Shown here piece by piece: positions 26,806 through 35,773 of a stretch of DNA of 64,000 bases. Below the pieces are notes generated by a model, which was not told the origin of the DNA, ran no database searches, and saw nothing but the letters and a program-made list of their open reading frames with translations. Where the stretch lies: assembly GCA_900542985.1 (NCBI GenBank), contig UQPQ01000002.1, positions 31,755 through 95,754 of the forward strand. Direction: 5' to 3'. Both the position numbers and the translations under genes were made by a program. This DNA comes from an uncultured Bacteroides sp. GTDB taxonomy: Bacteria > Bacteroidota > Bacteroidia > Bacteroidales > Bacteroidaceae. The stretch's first letter is position 1; each line of letters opens with the position of its first letter.

Positions 26806-26824
26806 CCTTAACATAAGAAGTTCA

Positions 26825-27814
26825 TTATTTCTTTGTCAAATCCAAACCAATATTGAAGGTTTCAGTTTTACTCCAATAACCTGAAATAAGCTGCAACAAT
26901 GCACTAGCTGTTTCTGCTTCCTCTGGAATTAAATTAGCAGCTACCAATGCATCCCATACATACATCAAATCATTTTTCATCACAGGTGTTCCCCAATCAT
27001 CAACTTCTTCAGTTTCACGAAGAGTCATCATAGAATCAAATGCTGACTTATCTAAGTATAAATAGACCTTTCCGGCTTCTTCTTTCTTGTTCATCGGAAT
27101 ACCATTCAAAGCCCATCCCTGCAACTGTTTGATTGTTGCATCTGATACATTAGTCAAATCAATCTGAAACATACTTTTCAACATCGCCTTCAAAACAGAA
27201 GGTTCAGACATCAATACCTGATTGATAATTTCTTCCAAGCCGCTTACATCCTGTCCTCCAAGCGATGCACCTAAGATATTAGCTATATTCAACTTCACCA
27301 AGAGTTTTCCGTTACTTTCACTCCAAGTCGCCAATCCTTCCGGTGATGTAGTAAAGCCAGATACAGCCGCTAAAGAAGTAATTTCTGATTCTTTCGGAAA
27401 AGTCTGCATCAACATTCCCCCCATTGCCCAATTCATTAACTGATCAGTGCCCTTTAAAGTCGGCTTATCCACATAAGAGGCTATGATATTTCCATCCTCC
27501 TTTAATTCCACAGTATTTAAAACTTGAGGAAGAAGAGCAGCTCCCATCATACGGAACATTCCTGAAGCTACTACTGTAAAAGCATCATTGGCTTCCCATT
27601 CTGCATACAAAGGACCTGATATCGGGAAATTTTTAATTGGATTCTCTCCTTCAGTTACAACAAAATCTTCTGTAGTATAATCAGCCAGTCCATAAGTTCC
27701 CACCAAAGGATTCACAGGATTAGGAGTATCTCCACCATTATCATCACTACAAGAAGTAAACAATGTCACTGTACACAATACAGCAAGCATGTAATAAAAC
27801 AAATTCTTTTTCAT
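26825..27814 (-). CDS. Lipoprotein of unknown function (DUF4925-like)
   Basis: 329 residues. The signal peptide ends in the lipobox FTSC; the next residues SDDNGGDTPNPVNP form an acidic, flexible linker as in surface-exposed Bacteroidales lipoproteins. The body starts with LVGTYGLADYTTEDFVV and alternates beta strands and helices; it resembles proteins annotated DUF4925, a match I recall with modest certainty. It is a single gene, divergent from the AraC regulator at 28066, and sits between the two PCMD loci. It may be under that regulator's control. Confidence 0.65.
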   Translation of the reverse strand: MKKNLFYYMLAVLCTVTLFTSCSDDNGGDTPNPVNPLVGTYGLADYTTEDFVVTEGENPIKNFPISGPLYAEWEANDAFTVVASGMFRMMGAALLPQVLNTVELKEDGNIIASYVDKPTLKGTDQLMNWAMGGMLMQTFPKESEITSLAAVSGFTTSPEGLATWSESNGKLLVKLNIANILGASLGGQDVSGLEEIINQVLMSEPSVLKAMLKSMFQIDLTNVSDATIKQLQGWALNGIPMNKKEEAGKVYLYLDKSAFDSMMTLRETEEVDDWGTPVMKNDLMYVWDALVAANLIPEEAETASALLQLISGYWSKTETFNIGLDLTKK

Positions 27815-28040
27815 CCTTATTATTTTCTAAACAGTTATTAATAAAAACAGATACACTCGGTATTGTTTCTTAAAATCGGTTGCAAAGTAACCCACATTTC
27901 ACAATACTCACAAGGTCTATTTATCTTATTTTTGTTCCATTTTTTACCTTACAATGAGAATTTATTATATAAATCATTAATTTATATAGCTTATCCAGTA
28001 TTCCAAGAGAAATAATTATAGTCAATATTTCAGAAAATTT

Positions 28041-28048
28041 TATCTTTG
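28041..28048 (+). promoter_or_regulatory. -7 box of the AraC-family gene
   Basis: TATCTTTG followed by CA, only 17 nt before the ATG at 28066, which predicts a very short leader. Confidence 0.5.
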
Positions 28049-28065
28049 CAAAAAGAGAAAATAAA

Positions 28066-28914
28066 ATGGAAAAGGAACTGCCCAAAATAGAATTGCCAGA
28101 AGAATGGATTATTGGAACAGGAATCAGTAAGGAATTACTAAGTTTATATACCAACTTTCCATGTCGGTTAAAATCGGAAATATTTGTACTTTGTATGGAT
28201 GGGGAAATCGAAGCCTCTATCAACCTTAATCGGATAAAAGTACAAGCAAACGATTTTGTCACTATCATGCCTGGAAGTATCTTCCAGGTTCATAAAGTAG
28301 AAGGTAATCTGAAAATCTATTTCGGAGGATTTTCTTCGCAGTACATTAACCAGGCGGCACTTACACGCTCAGCCTTAGATACATTATATATTACCTTAGG
28401 ACGTCCTGTCATATCTCTCAAACCAAAGGGTGCCCAATTATTAGAAGATTATTTCTGCTTTTTAATCAAATTATACGAGTTCTTCAACGAAACGACCCGC
28501 AAACTGATTACTCCTCACCTTTATAACAACATCCATACTGGAATAGCGACAATATACCGTAACAAACCGGAAGAAGCTACCAGTAATATTTCCAAAAGCG
28601 AACAGCTCTGCAAAAGTTTTACGCAATTAGTAATGCAAAACTATAATCAGGTTCGCAATGTATCTTGGTATGCAGAAAAATTGAACATTACTCACGCTCA
28701 TCTCTGTACTACAGTGAAACAAGTTACAGGGAATACATGCATGGAAATTATCTCAAGAATGGTAATTATGGATGCTAAATCACAGTTGAAGTCTACCAAG
28801 CTGTCAATACAGGAAATATCCGATTCTTTAAATTTTGCCAATATGTCCTTCTTTGGAAAATACTTCAAACGGTATGTCGGAATGAGTCCGTTAGAATATC
28901 GCAACAGTGAATAG
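28066..28914 (+). CDS. AraC-family transcriptional regulator
   Basis: 282 residues. The N-terminal half (about 30-150) is a cupin-like sensing domain (FVTIMPGSIFQVHKV). The C-terminal 100 residues are the double helix-turn-helix of the family: SWYAEKLNITHAHLCTTVKQ, then LSIQEISDSLNFANMSFFGKYFKRYVGMSPLEYR (shown only in part here by its ends LSIQEISDS and GMSPLEYR). It is transcribed on its own and lies between a divergent lipoprotein gene and the large leftward DUF4493/PCMD operon, so either could be its target. The inducer is unknown. Confidence 0.92.
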   Translation: MEKELPKIELPEEWIIGTGISKELLSLYTNFPCRLKSEIFVLCMDGEIEASINLNRIKVQANDFVTIMPGSIFQVHKVEGNLKIYFGGFSSQYINQAALTRSALDTLYITLGRPVISLKPKGAQLLEDYFCFLIKLYEFFNETTRKLITPHLYNNIHTGIATIYRNKPEEATSNISKSEQLCKSFTQLVMQNYNQVRNVSWYAEKLNITHAHLCTTVKQVTGNTCMEIISRMVIMDAKSQLKSTKLSIQEISDSLNFANMSFFGKYFKRYVGMSPLEYRNSE

Positions 28915-28941
28915 CACAACTTACAAAAACATTATATATAC

Positions 28942-28980
28942 AAAAAGAGTCCGAATAAAATCCGGACTCTTTTTGTAAAA
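28942..28980. terminator. Bidirectional terminator between the AraC gene and the PCMD operon
   Basis: AAAAAGAGTCCG (28942-28953) and CGGACTCTTTTT (28963-28974) form a 12-bp stem with an A tract on the left and a T tract on the right. It can therefore serve both convergent transcripts. Confidence 0.85.
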
Positions 28981-29039
28981 CACTTTATCGCTATTTCAAT
29001 AAACTTTATAGAACATAAGTTTATCATATACGACAGATT

Positions 29040-30650
29040 CTACTGATCATAATCATACTCCAAGCTGAATTCGTCTACCCACATGGTAGAACCGGCACCT
29101 CCAGTAAAATAATCTCCATATTTACTAGCCGAACAAACAATCAGCAAATATTTAGGTACACGGTCTGTATCACGATACTCCAATTCAATCTCGAACTCAC
29201 GATACTCAGACATGGTTTCACTGCAATTCATTTCTCCGTAAGCAATAATATGAGGATCTGTTTTCGTAAAATACTTCGAATTTTGTGGATTTGTACGTAT
29301 CTCTACAGGTTCATCCCAATCTCCCAGTGAAACCCATATGATACAAGTATCCTGTTTGCCCTTTAAATCCTCATGAGCCTTATCGGCATATTTGATAATG
29401 GAACTTGTATATTTAAAATATCCTTTCAGCTTAGTAGGCCGCGCAGTAAACTCCCTTCCAAATCCTAATATACCATTTGTGCCGTCTGTTTCCTTATATT
29501 CACCCAAGAACAAGTTACCGGCAGCAAATTTACCGAAAGAACCAAGCCCTACAAACTTAGAACCTAACATGGCAGCCTGACCTCCCTGAGGCGCTCCGCT
29601 CCAAACATCAGAAGTAGGCTGAGTAATATTGTCATTAGCAGAAAGAGTTGTACTTCCCCAGTTTCCTGTATCCCAATAAGATATACCTCCTTCTTTCCAA
29701 GGACATATTACTTTTCCTTCCTTATGCCATTCGTCGAAGCCTAAGTTAGGAACTGTAGCAGCAATTCCAGTGGTAAACTTTGTTTCCTCTCCATACTCTT
29801 CTCCCGAGTAAGCTCTACAAACATAAGTAGTGGCAGCATCCAAATGAATCAGACGAGCTTTAAAGTTACCCCCCTCATGAGTTATGTCCGAACTGCTTAC
29901 GCGAATCCAATCCTGCTCTCCATCCTTTTTATATTCACAGCCATTTTCTGCACCTTGACGTCCAAATCCGTTAACCCAAGCTACATTAGTCCAAGCATCT
30001 ACACTATTGACCCCTACATTTATATCTGTAAGGTTTACATATAAAGTCCACTCTTCATCAATGAAATCACTATATTTCACCTGTACTTTAGCAGTTGCAA
30101 ATGCTCCTTTGTTCTCCCACTGTAATTCAGGGAGTGCAGTTGTTCCATTTTGTGTAGAGCCTTCCGGACCTAATTTCAATGCAGTCAATTGAATCGATTT
30201 CAGACCCTGTGCCCGAGGAATATTCACCGCAGCTTCCCTTTCTTCCGGATAAAAATAAGCTTGACCAATCTGACCATTTACAGTAAATACCCGTTCAATT
30301 GTCTGTTCGGCTACCACTGTCCAAATATAATCCTGATACAAGGACAAAGTTATATTCAACGGTTGGCTCAAATCAACAATCGATTCTGGTTCAATCGAAG
30401 CCTTTCCACCTTCTGTTACTTCCAAAGAGTGAATCTTTACTTTCTTTGGATTTACAGTTTCATTCAATTGTAGGGTTACTTTCCGTTCATCATTCGAAAT
30501 TACTGCATTTCCCACTTGTCCTTCTACAGTCATATCGGTGATATAGAGTTTTACCGTAGGATAAGGAAAGTCATTTTTCAAACAAGCAGTGAGCAAACAT
30601 ACTATTAAACAAAGACAGACCCCTGCTATTTTATATATTATCTTCTTCAT
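29040..30650 (-). CDS. PCMD-domain lipoprotein with Ig/FN3-like repeats
   Basis: 536 residues. The lipobox is LLTAC. Beta-rich N-terminal domains (about 25-210) are followed by a fibronectin-III-like segment ending LDAATTYVCRAYSGEEYG, then a C-terminal PCMD domain (about 300-536) with YWDTGNWGSTTLS, AAGNLFLGEY, GFGREFTARPTKLKGYFKY and GSTMWVDEFSLEY. It is the last gene of a six-gene leftward operon, 4 nt after a barrel-protein gene. It is likely displayed on the cell surface. The PCMD part is closest in motif content to the 729-residue protein of the same operon. Confidence 0.82.
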   Translation of the reverse strand: MKKIIYKIAGVCLCLIVCLLTACLKNDFPYPTVKLYITDMTVEGQVGNAVISNDERKVTLQLNETVNPKKVKIHSLEVTEGGKASIEPESIVDLSQPLNITLSLYQDYIWTVVAEQTIERVFTVNGQIGQAYFYPEEREAAVNIPRAQGLKSIQLTALKLGPEGSTQNGTTALPELQWENKGAFATAKVQVKYSDFIDEEWTLYVNLTDINVGVNSVDAWTNVAWVNGFGRQGAENGCEYKKDGEQDWIRVSSSDITHEGGNFKARLIHLDAATTYVCRAYSGEEYGEETKFTTGIAATVPNLGFDEWHKEGKVICPWKEGGISYWDTGNWGSTTLSANDNITQPTSDVWSGAPQGGQAAMLGSKFVGLGSFGKFAAGNLFLGEYKETDGTNGILGFGREFTARPTKLKGYFKYTSSIIKYADKAHEDLKGKQDTCIIWVSLGDWDEPVEIRTNPQNSKYFTKTDPHIIAYGEMNCSETMSEYREFEIELEYRDTDRVPKYLLIVCSASKYGDYFTGGAGSTMWVDEFSLEYDYDQ

Positions 30651-30654
30651 ATCA

Positions 30655-31536
30655 TCAGATGCATACGGTTAAACCGATATTGATATTCAACAAATTAATT
30701 TTAAAATTGGCTCCGCTGTTGGTTCGTTTACCAGTCTCTCCCGAACTTTTCTTCTGTTTTTCCCAATTATAGGTAAAACCTGCCACCCCAAATGAAATTT
30801 CAGCTCCCACATTAGGCATAACAGAAATGGCAATACCCGGATTAATACCAAAGTGTAACTGATTGATGGTTGTATCCGTATATTTCAAGGTTTCATCAGC
30901 CCCACGAGAAAAACGTGAAGAACCGGTATTATACCCTATAGTAGTTTCATTGAATAAGCCAAATAATCCTTTTGGATCAATACCTATATACGAACGATGA
31001 AACAAATTAAAAGAATACAAATCTTCTGAATAATGAATATCTTTCAAAGAAACGTCCAAATCATCTATATTTAAAGCAAAATTATTGATTGCTCCAGACA
31101 CTCTTGAATACCCCAGTTTTACTCCAATTATTGTATTATCTTTTACCGCATAACCAATAAACGGATGCACACTCAATGTACGAAGATTCACATCAATGTC
31201 TTTTAACAAAGAAAACAAGACACGACTATTGTCAGCTTCAAAACTAAACACAGAGAAAGTAACACCACCAATCCATTTATTTTTAGGGATGAAACGGTAA
31301 TTGGTAATACCACGATTATAACGTCCTACTGGCTTAGTATAAATAATACGTGACGAATCGACTGGAGCTTTCAACTCAGAATTTGATACATATACGGTAT
31401 CATGTACATGTATAAACTTATAGACAGTATCAGGATGAATTTTTACAATCGAATCAGAAGCCACCTGAGCCATAACCCAGGAAGTTCCCAATAGAATAAA
31501 TAATATCAAACTATATAAACGCAACAATATTACCAT
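30655..31536 (-). CDS. Outer-membrane beta-barrel protein, paralog of the next gene
   Basis: 293 residues. A signal peptide ends near WVMAQ, then a short periplasmic-looking segment (IHPDTVYKFIHVHDTVYV) precedes the beta strands. The C-terminal part (GANFKINLLNINIGLTVCI) is clearly related to the end of the 242-residue protein upstream (SANFKINIFSIGLGIAFYL), and both share NKWIGG/GQWIVGSN-type starts to the barrel. It follows that gene after 2 nt. The two probably form paired barrels that work with the PCMD lipoproteins. Confidence 0.75.
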   Translation of the reverse strand: MVILLRLYSLILFILLGTSWVMAQVASDSIVKIHPDTVYKFIHVHDTVYVSNSELKAPVDSSRIIYTKPVGRYNRGITNYRFIPKNKWIGGVTFSVFSFEADNSRVLFSLLKDIDVNLRTLSVHPFIGYAVKDNTIIGVKLGYSRVSGAINNFALNIDDLDVSLKDIHYSEDLYSFNLFHRSYIGIDPKGLFGLFNETTIGYNTGSSRFSRGADETLKYTDTTINQLHFGINPGIAISVMPNVGAEISFGVAGFTYNWEKQKKSSGETGKRTNSGANFKINLLNINIGLTVCI

Positions 31537-31538
31537 AA

Positions 31539-32267
31539 TTATAAGTAAAATGCAATTCCCAATCCTATTGAGAATATATTAATTTTAAAATTCGCAGAAG
31601 TAGACGATTGTTCTCCAGTTTCCACCTGATTAGTTGTCTGTCTCTTCTTACTTAAATTCACTCCCAATACTCCGACACTGACTTCCACCGCCGTATAATT
31701 ATTGATAAATGCAACTAGCCCCGGACTAACTCCAAGTCCCATATCTACAGAAGTAGAATAAGTTCCAGTAAGTTCCTCTCCACGTCCATTGGATACTTTA
31801 GACTGACTTCCTCCAACTTCCAACTGAGTTTCGCTAAACAATGCAAAACGTTTACTTTCTCCCAACGGAATATAGCTACGGAAAATAGCCATCGCTGAAT
31901 ACGAATGCTTAAGCTGATAGATATTATTCACATCAAACTGGTTTTCATCATCCAGATTAATCTGAGTTTCATCCATACGAACAAGTGTACGTGAATAATT
32001 GAAACGAGCTCCCAACGCCATATTATCCTTCAGTGCATAAGCAAACATCGGACTTATCTTAAATTTATAACCATCCGAATTTACTCCTTCCACGACCAGA
32101 AAGTCATAATTACTTTCTGTATGCTCAGAATAAGAAACATTACTTCCTACAATCCATTGCCCCTTAGGTACAAACACTTTAGGGGGAAGTTTCTTCTGAG
32201 TATCCTGTGCGTGCATCTCTACGATGCCGCACATCAGACACAACAATATATAAACTATTTTTTTCAC
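31539..32267 (-). CDS. Outer-membrane beta-barrel protein
   Basis: 242 residues, with a signal peptide ending near EMHAQ. It consists of alternating strands with tight turns: GQWIVGSNVSYSEHTES, FKISPMFAYALKDNMALGAR, then VSPGLVAFINNYTAVEVSVG, ending FSIGLGIAFYL. This is the pattern of small Bacteroidales barrels of the PorT/OmpA-barrel type. It sits between the 729-residue lipoprotein and its own paralog in the operon. Function is not known. Confidence 0.75.
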   Translation of the reverse strand: MKKIVYILLCLMCGIVEMHAQDTQKKLPPKVFVPKGQWIVGSNVSYSEHTESNYDFLVVEGVNSDGYKFKISPMFAYALKDNMALGARFNYSRTLVRMDETQINLDDENQFDVNNIYQLKHSYSAMAIFRSYIPLGESKRFALFSETQLEVGGSQSKVSNGRGEELTGTYSTSVDMGLGVSPGLVAFINNYTAVEVSVGVLGVNLSKKRQTTNQVETGEQSSTSANFKINIFSIGLGIAFYL

Positions 32268-32286
32268 AAATTTACTTTATCTAAGT

Positions 32287-34476
32287 TTATTCATAAATCA
32301 ACTCCATATCGTCAAGCCACATTTTACTACCGGTACTTCCAGCAAAGTAATCACCATATTTACTTGCCGAAGCTACAATAATGATAGAGGTAGGTTTACG
32401 CTTATTACCTCCATAATTGTCATAATCCAGATTTATTGTCAACTCAACCAGATTCTCTCCATCCTTGTAAGCTTCATCGAAAGTCTTCTCACCATAAGCA
32501 ATAGTACCATCTCCCGAATAAGTCCCTTTCTCGGTACTGAACAGACTTGCCTGATTTTTAGTTCTTACCACGAAAGGCCATGTCATTCCATTTGCTTCCT
32601 GACCAGCCCAGTCGCCCACTGCCACATAAATAATTCCCTTATCCATATCTCCTTTATTGATAAGCGAAGTTCCTGTATGATTGTAGTCCACAGTTCCCGG
32701 TTCATAGCGTACCCACACTTTCAAAGCCTTCGGACGACTGGTACAAGGACGTCCCCATCCAAGTATTCCATCAGTACCGTCTTTTGAAATAAACTGCCCT
32801 ACGAATAAGTTTCCGGCAGCAAATTTACCAAAGATACCCAAGCCTACATACTGGGAAGACAACAAGATAGACTGTTTTCCACCGTGTTTAACTGATGTAT
32901 CTGGAGTAGTAACATTCACTCCCAAAGTTGAAGAGCCCTGATTTCCGGTATCCCACCACATAGACTGTCCATCACCATAAATCAGTATATGCGAAGTTTC
33001 AGAAGTATATTCAAATCCTGCATTTTCCGGCTGGAATGTATCTTCTGTAGTAAATTCACACACTACAGAAGAAGCCTGTTCACCATCCATTGCCTGATAT
33101 TCATAAGTAGTTCCAGGAACTAAGCCTGAAATTTCCTTGCTGAAACTCTGTTCTGTCAAATCGGCATCCACAATAGTCCAATCTGTAGTTTCTTTTACAC
33201 GATAACGGAAACGTGGAGCAGAGTTCAAAGTTCCAACAACAGTACCATGTAAAGTAGCCTTTGAAGTCCAAACTTCATAAGGAAGTATTTCCTCCGTTAT
33301 TACTTTAACATCCGAAGCAATGATATCCCATACTACAGTACGAGTTTTTCCATTAGTATCAGTAGCAGTAATATTAGTTACAGAATTATTACCTGTGGCA
33401 GTCATTTTGGCTATCAAACTTTGAGCAAACAATACCTTCCAATTATCTCCATTGAGAGTAGAATTCTTATCTGCAACCGAAAGTCCCAAAGATTTTAAAG
33501 CCTCTTCTTGCCCATTAAGTTGCAACATATCAAACTGATTAGCATCAAATCCCCACTCTGTAAAACGGTCATTCTGAATAACCAAACTCACCAATGGAGA
33601 AGAAGTGGCTATCTGAAAATAAAAGTCTTTCTGCACCCCAGGTTCCAAAAATACAGGATGCTCTAAGTCATATGTAACTCCCTCTCCATCCACACAAGTT
33701 ATTACAGGACGCTGCTTCAACGTAATCACGAACTCCTCTTCCTGTAACGGAGTTTCATCTATCTGAATCGTTATTGCAGCACCTCCAGTAGGATTCTGTT
33801 CTGGAGACGTATAACGGTAAGTTAAATTATAGAGAGTACCAGACTTCAGTTCTGTAAGCTCTGTAGAATTCTCATACTTCTCTCCATTCAACTTAGTCGC
33901 ACTAAATTTACAAATTAATTTTCTATTATCTTCCGGTAAACTGAAATACCCTTTCTGATCCGCATTAGCTGAAGAGAAAACTAATTCACCTGTAGCAGAG
34001 GTTACCGTAACCTGATAGCCGTCTTTGAAAACCTCTTTCAACGATTCATCCCACGTTATGGCAACCACAGTATTAGCAATACCACAATTTACTTCAACCG
34101 TGCTGGTTTCACCTTTACTTATGGTAAAACCTTTTTTCCCCTCAAAAAAACGCTGGTCAAACGAAGCAGCCACAGAATCACCAGCCGTTACTCTGACAGA
34201 ATACTCTCCACTGACCAAAGCAATAGAAGCGGGAATATTTTCTATTCCCTGATATTTCTGCACCAGACTTTCTCCACGATAAATACGCACTTTACAATTC
34301 TGATTCAAGTCGGTCTGCTCTTCATCAGTAATTGTACGCGAAACCACTTCCACTTTATCGGACACATCCACAGAGAGACGTAAACGTCCCTCTGCATCAG
34401 CCAATCCGGTATCTTCTTTACAAGCATTCAGGCATAACATAAGGCCAGCCAATGCCATTATATAATATCGCTTCAT
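32287..34476 (-). CDS. DUF4493-PCMD lipoprotein
   Basis: 729 residues with lipobox LNAC. The N-terminal DUF4493 region (about 28-235) carries GRLRLSVDVSDKVEV, GEYSVRVTAGDSVAASFDQR and a VNCGIANTVVAITWDES segment. A middle beta domain (about 245-390) leads to a fibronectin-III-like unit (GLVPGTTYEYQAMDGEQAS), and the C-terminal PCMD domain has WWDTGNQGSSTLG, AAGNLFVGQF, GWGRPCTSRPKALKVWVRY and GSKMWLDDMELIYE. Its domain order is the same as in the 831-residue protein. The gene begins 2 nt after the stop of the 425-residue DUF4493 protein. Confidence 0.82.
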   Translation of the reverse strand: MKRYYIMALAGLMLCLNACKEDTGLADAEGRLRLSVDVSDKVEVVSRTITDEEQTDLNQNCKVRIYRGESLVQKYQGIENIPASIALVSGEYSVRVTAGDSVAASFDQRFFEGKKGFTISKGETSTVEVNCGIANTVVAITWDESLKEVFKDGYQVTVTSATGELVFSSANADQKGYFSLPEDNRKLICKFSATKLNGEKYENSTELTELKSGTLYNLTYRYTSPEQNPTGGAAITIQIDETPLQEEEFVITLKQRPVITCVDGEGVTYDLEHPVFLEPGVQKDFYFQIATSSPLVSLVIQNDRFTEWGFDANQFDMLQLNGQEEALKSLGLSVADKNSTLNGDNWKVLFAQSLIAKMTATGNNSVTNITATDTNGKTRTVVWDIIASDVKVITEEILPYEVWTSKATLHGTVVGTLNSAPRFRYRVKETTDWTIVDADLTEQSFSKEISGLVPGTTYEYQAMDGEQASSVVCEFTTEDTFQPENAGFEYTSETSHILIYGDGQSMWWDTGNQGSSTLGVNVTTPDTSVKHGGKQSILLSSQYVGLGIFGKFAAGNLFVGQFISKDGTDGILGWGRPCTSRPKALKVWVRYEPGTVDYNHTGTSLINKGDMDKGIIYVAVGDWAGQEANGMTWPFVVRTKNQASLFSTEKGTYSGDGTIAYGEKTFDEAYKDGENLVELTINLDYDNYGGNKRKPTSIIIVASASKYGDYFAGSTGSKMWLDDMELIYE

Positions 34477-34478
34477 GA

Positions 34479-35756
34479 TTATACGCTCTTAATCTTTAAG
34501 GTTTGTGTAACTTCCAATCCTTTCTGGTCAACCAGACGAATGATAAAGTTATGACTTGCCGCTCCATAAATACCCAGTAACGGAGTAAATTCTGTAATAC
34601 TGAAAGGAATTGTCTTTTGCCCAATTATTTCACTACCTACAGGGAATCCCAAACTTGCCAATCCTTCTTCAAGATCTCCCGGTTCCGCCAAATCAAAACT
34701 CTTCTTCAGACCCACATCAGTTAAAACTGCTTCTGTCAATGTCTCAGAATCAATCGTTACATACACATGAGCAATACCATTTGGTGCATTCAAGGTAACT
34801 GTCAAAGGCATTTTTCCTTCCAAAGTAGTTGGTATAGATAATACATCATTTTCTATATCAAAAGCAGCACCATTGAAGTCGGTTCCCACAATTGATGGTT
34901 TATTCTGTTCGGTATCCCCTCCTTCTCCATCTGTAGGGAAGTCATCGATATCCGGTTCTTGCCCCGGATCCACTCCAATAACTTCATCACTTCCATCCAA
35001 TGATGAATCAATGCCAATTGACACATTTAAAGAACCTTCTTTAGGGATATCTCCATTTACTGTATCAAATTTATAGCGAATTACATTGTGCACTCCCGCT
35101 TTTACATTTTCAAAACGCTGACTATAATCAATCGCTTCACCATCTATTGTTCCTTTCAATGTTACAGTCATCGATATATTTTCAGTACTCGGAGCAGCCA
35201 AATAAGCCTTTCTTGTTTCAGAAACAGGAATATCCAAAGAATTTTCTCCAATAGTAACGGTAGTGACCACATCTTCTCCTAACAATCCTTCAAAGTCCTC
35301 GTCATAAACCACAGTAAACAGCATATTAGCCAAACTGCATGTAATAGTCGGCACTTCAGTCACTTTATCTTTCTGAATATCGAAAGAAGTACTTCCTTTA
35401 TAATAAGGAGCATCAAATCCGCTAGTCTGCTCAGCCGATGAAGTCACAGTAATAGTATAACTTCCCACTTCCAGTGAAACAATTTCAGGCATTTCTCTAT
35501 AAACCCATTGTTCTACTTGTTGAGACTGACTATTATATATTGATACAATATATTGACTGAAATCTACTGAAGTTTGTGAACGAGAACCTAAATACACACT
35601 GTCCACCTTCAGATTTACATCCATTTTCAGAGAAGATAAGCTCAATTCTCCCTTTCCTCCTACTCCTTCCGTATCCATCATAGACTCATTATGGCAGGCA
35701 GTAAAAGTCAGCATATTAATGAGCAATATCAAATAAACGTAAAATATTTTTTTCAT
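34479..35756 (-). CDS. DUF4493-domain lipoprotein
   Basis: 425 residues with lipobox FTAC. The DUF4493 domain (about 35-250) is easy to see: GELSLSSLKMDVNLKV, then DFSQYIVSIYNSQSQQVEQW, REMPEIVSLEVGSYTITVTS, FDAPYYKGSTSFDI and CSLANMLFTVVYDEDFEG. An acidic linker (about 255-300, rich in D, E and G) precedes a second beta domain (about 300-425). Unlike its two operon partners it lacks a PCMD domain. It is probably a surface protein or structural subunit. Confidence 0.82.
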   Translation of the reverse strand: MKKIFYVYLILLINMLTFTACHNESMMDTEGVGGKGELSLSSLKMDVNLKVDSVYLGSRSQTSVDFSQYIVSIYNSQSQQVEQWVYREMPEIVSLEVGSYTITVTSSAEQTSGFDAPYYKGSTSFDIQKDKVTEVPTITCSLANMLFTVVYDEDFEGLLGEDVVTTVTIGENSLDIPVSETRKAYLAAPSTENISMTVTLKGTIDGEAIDYSQRFENVKAGVHNVIRYKFDTVNGDIPKEGSLNVSIGIDSSLDGSDEVIGVDPGQEPDIDDFPTDGEGGDTEQNKPSIVGTDFNGAAFDIENDVLSIPTTLEGKMPLTVTLNAPNGIAHVYVTIDSETLTEAVLTDVGLKKSFDLAEPGDLEEGLASLGFPVGSEIIGQKTIPFSITEFTPLLGIYGAASHNFIIRLVDQKGLEVTQTLKIKSV

Positions 35757-35773
35757 ATATTTCTATTTTTTAT

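Larger units (their letters stand above)
26301..26824. other. Intergenic stretch with several hairpins
   Basis: No gene is convincing. It holds the terminator of the upstream operon (26313-26380), the terminator of the downstream leftward gene (26771-26805), and two more hairpins between them: CTTACAAGTA (26485-26494) with TACTTGTAAG (26509-26518), and CCAGTACT (26567-26574) with AGTACTGG (26583-26590). The words ACTTGTAAGTA and ACTTGAAAGTA near these hairpins are similar. A 95-codon frame at 26597-26884 is low-complexity, overlaps the leftward gene and is not called. Confidence 0.5.

Noticed and set aside
26597-26884. 95-codon rightward frame in the intergenic stretch
   Set aside because: It is low-complexity, crosses the strong terminator at 26771-26805 and overlaps the 3' end of a leftward gene.
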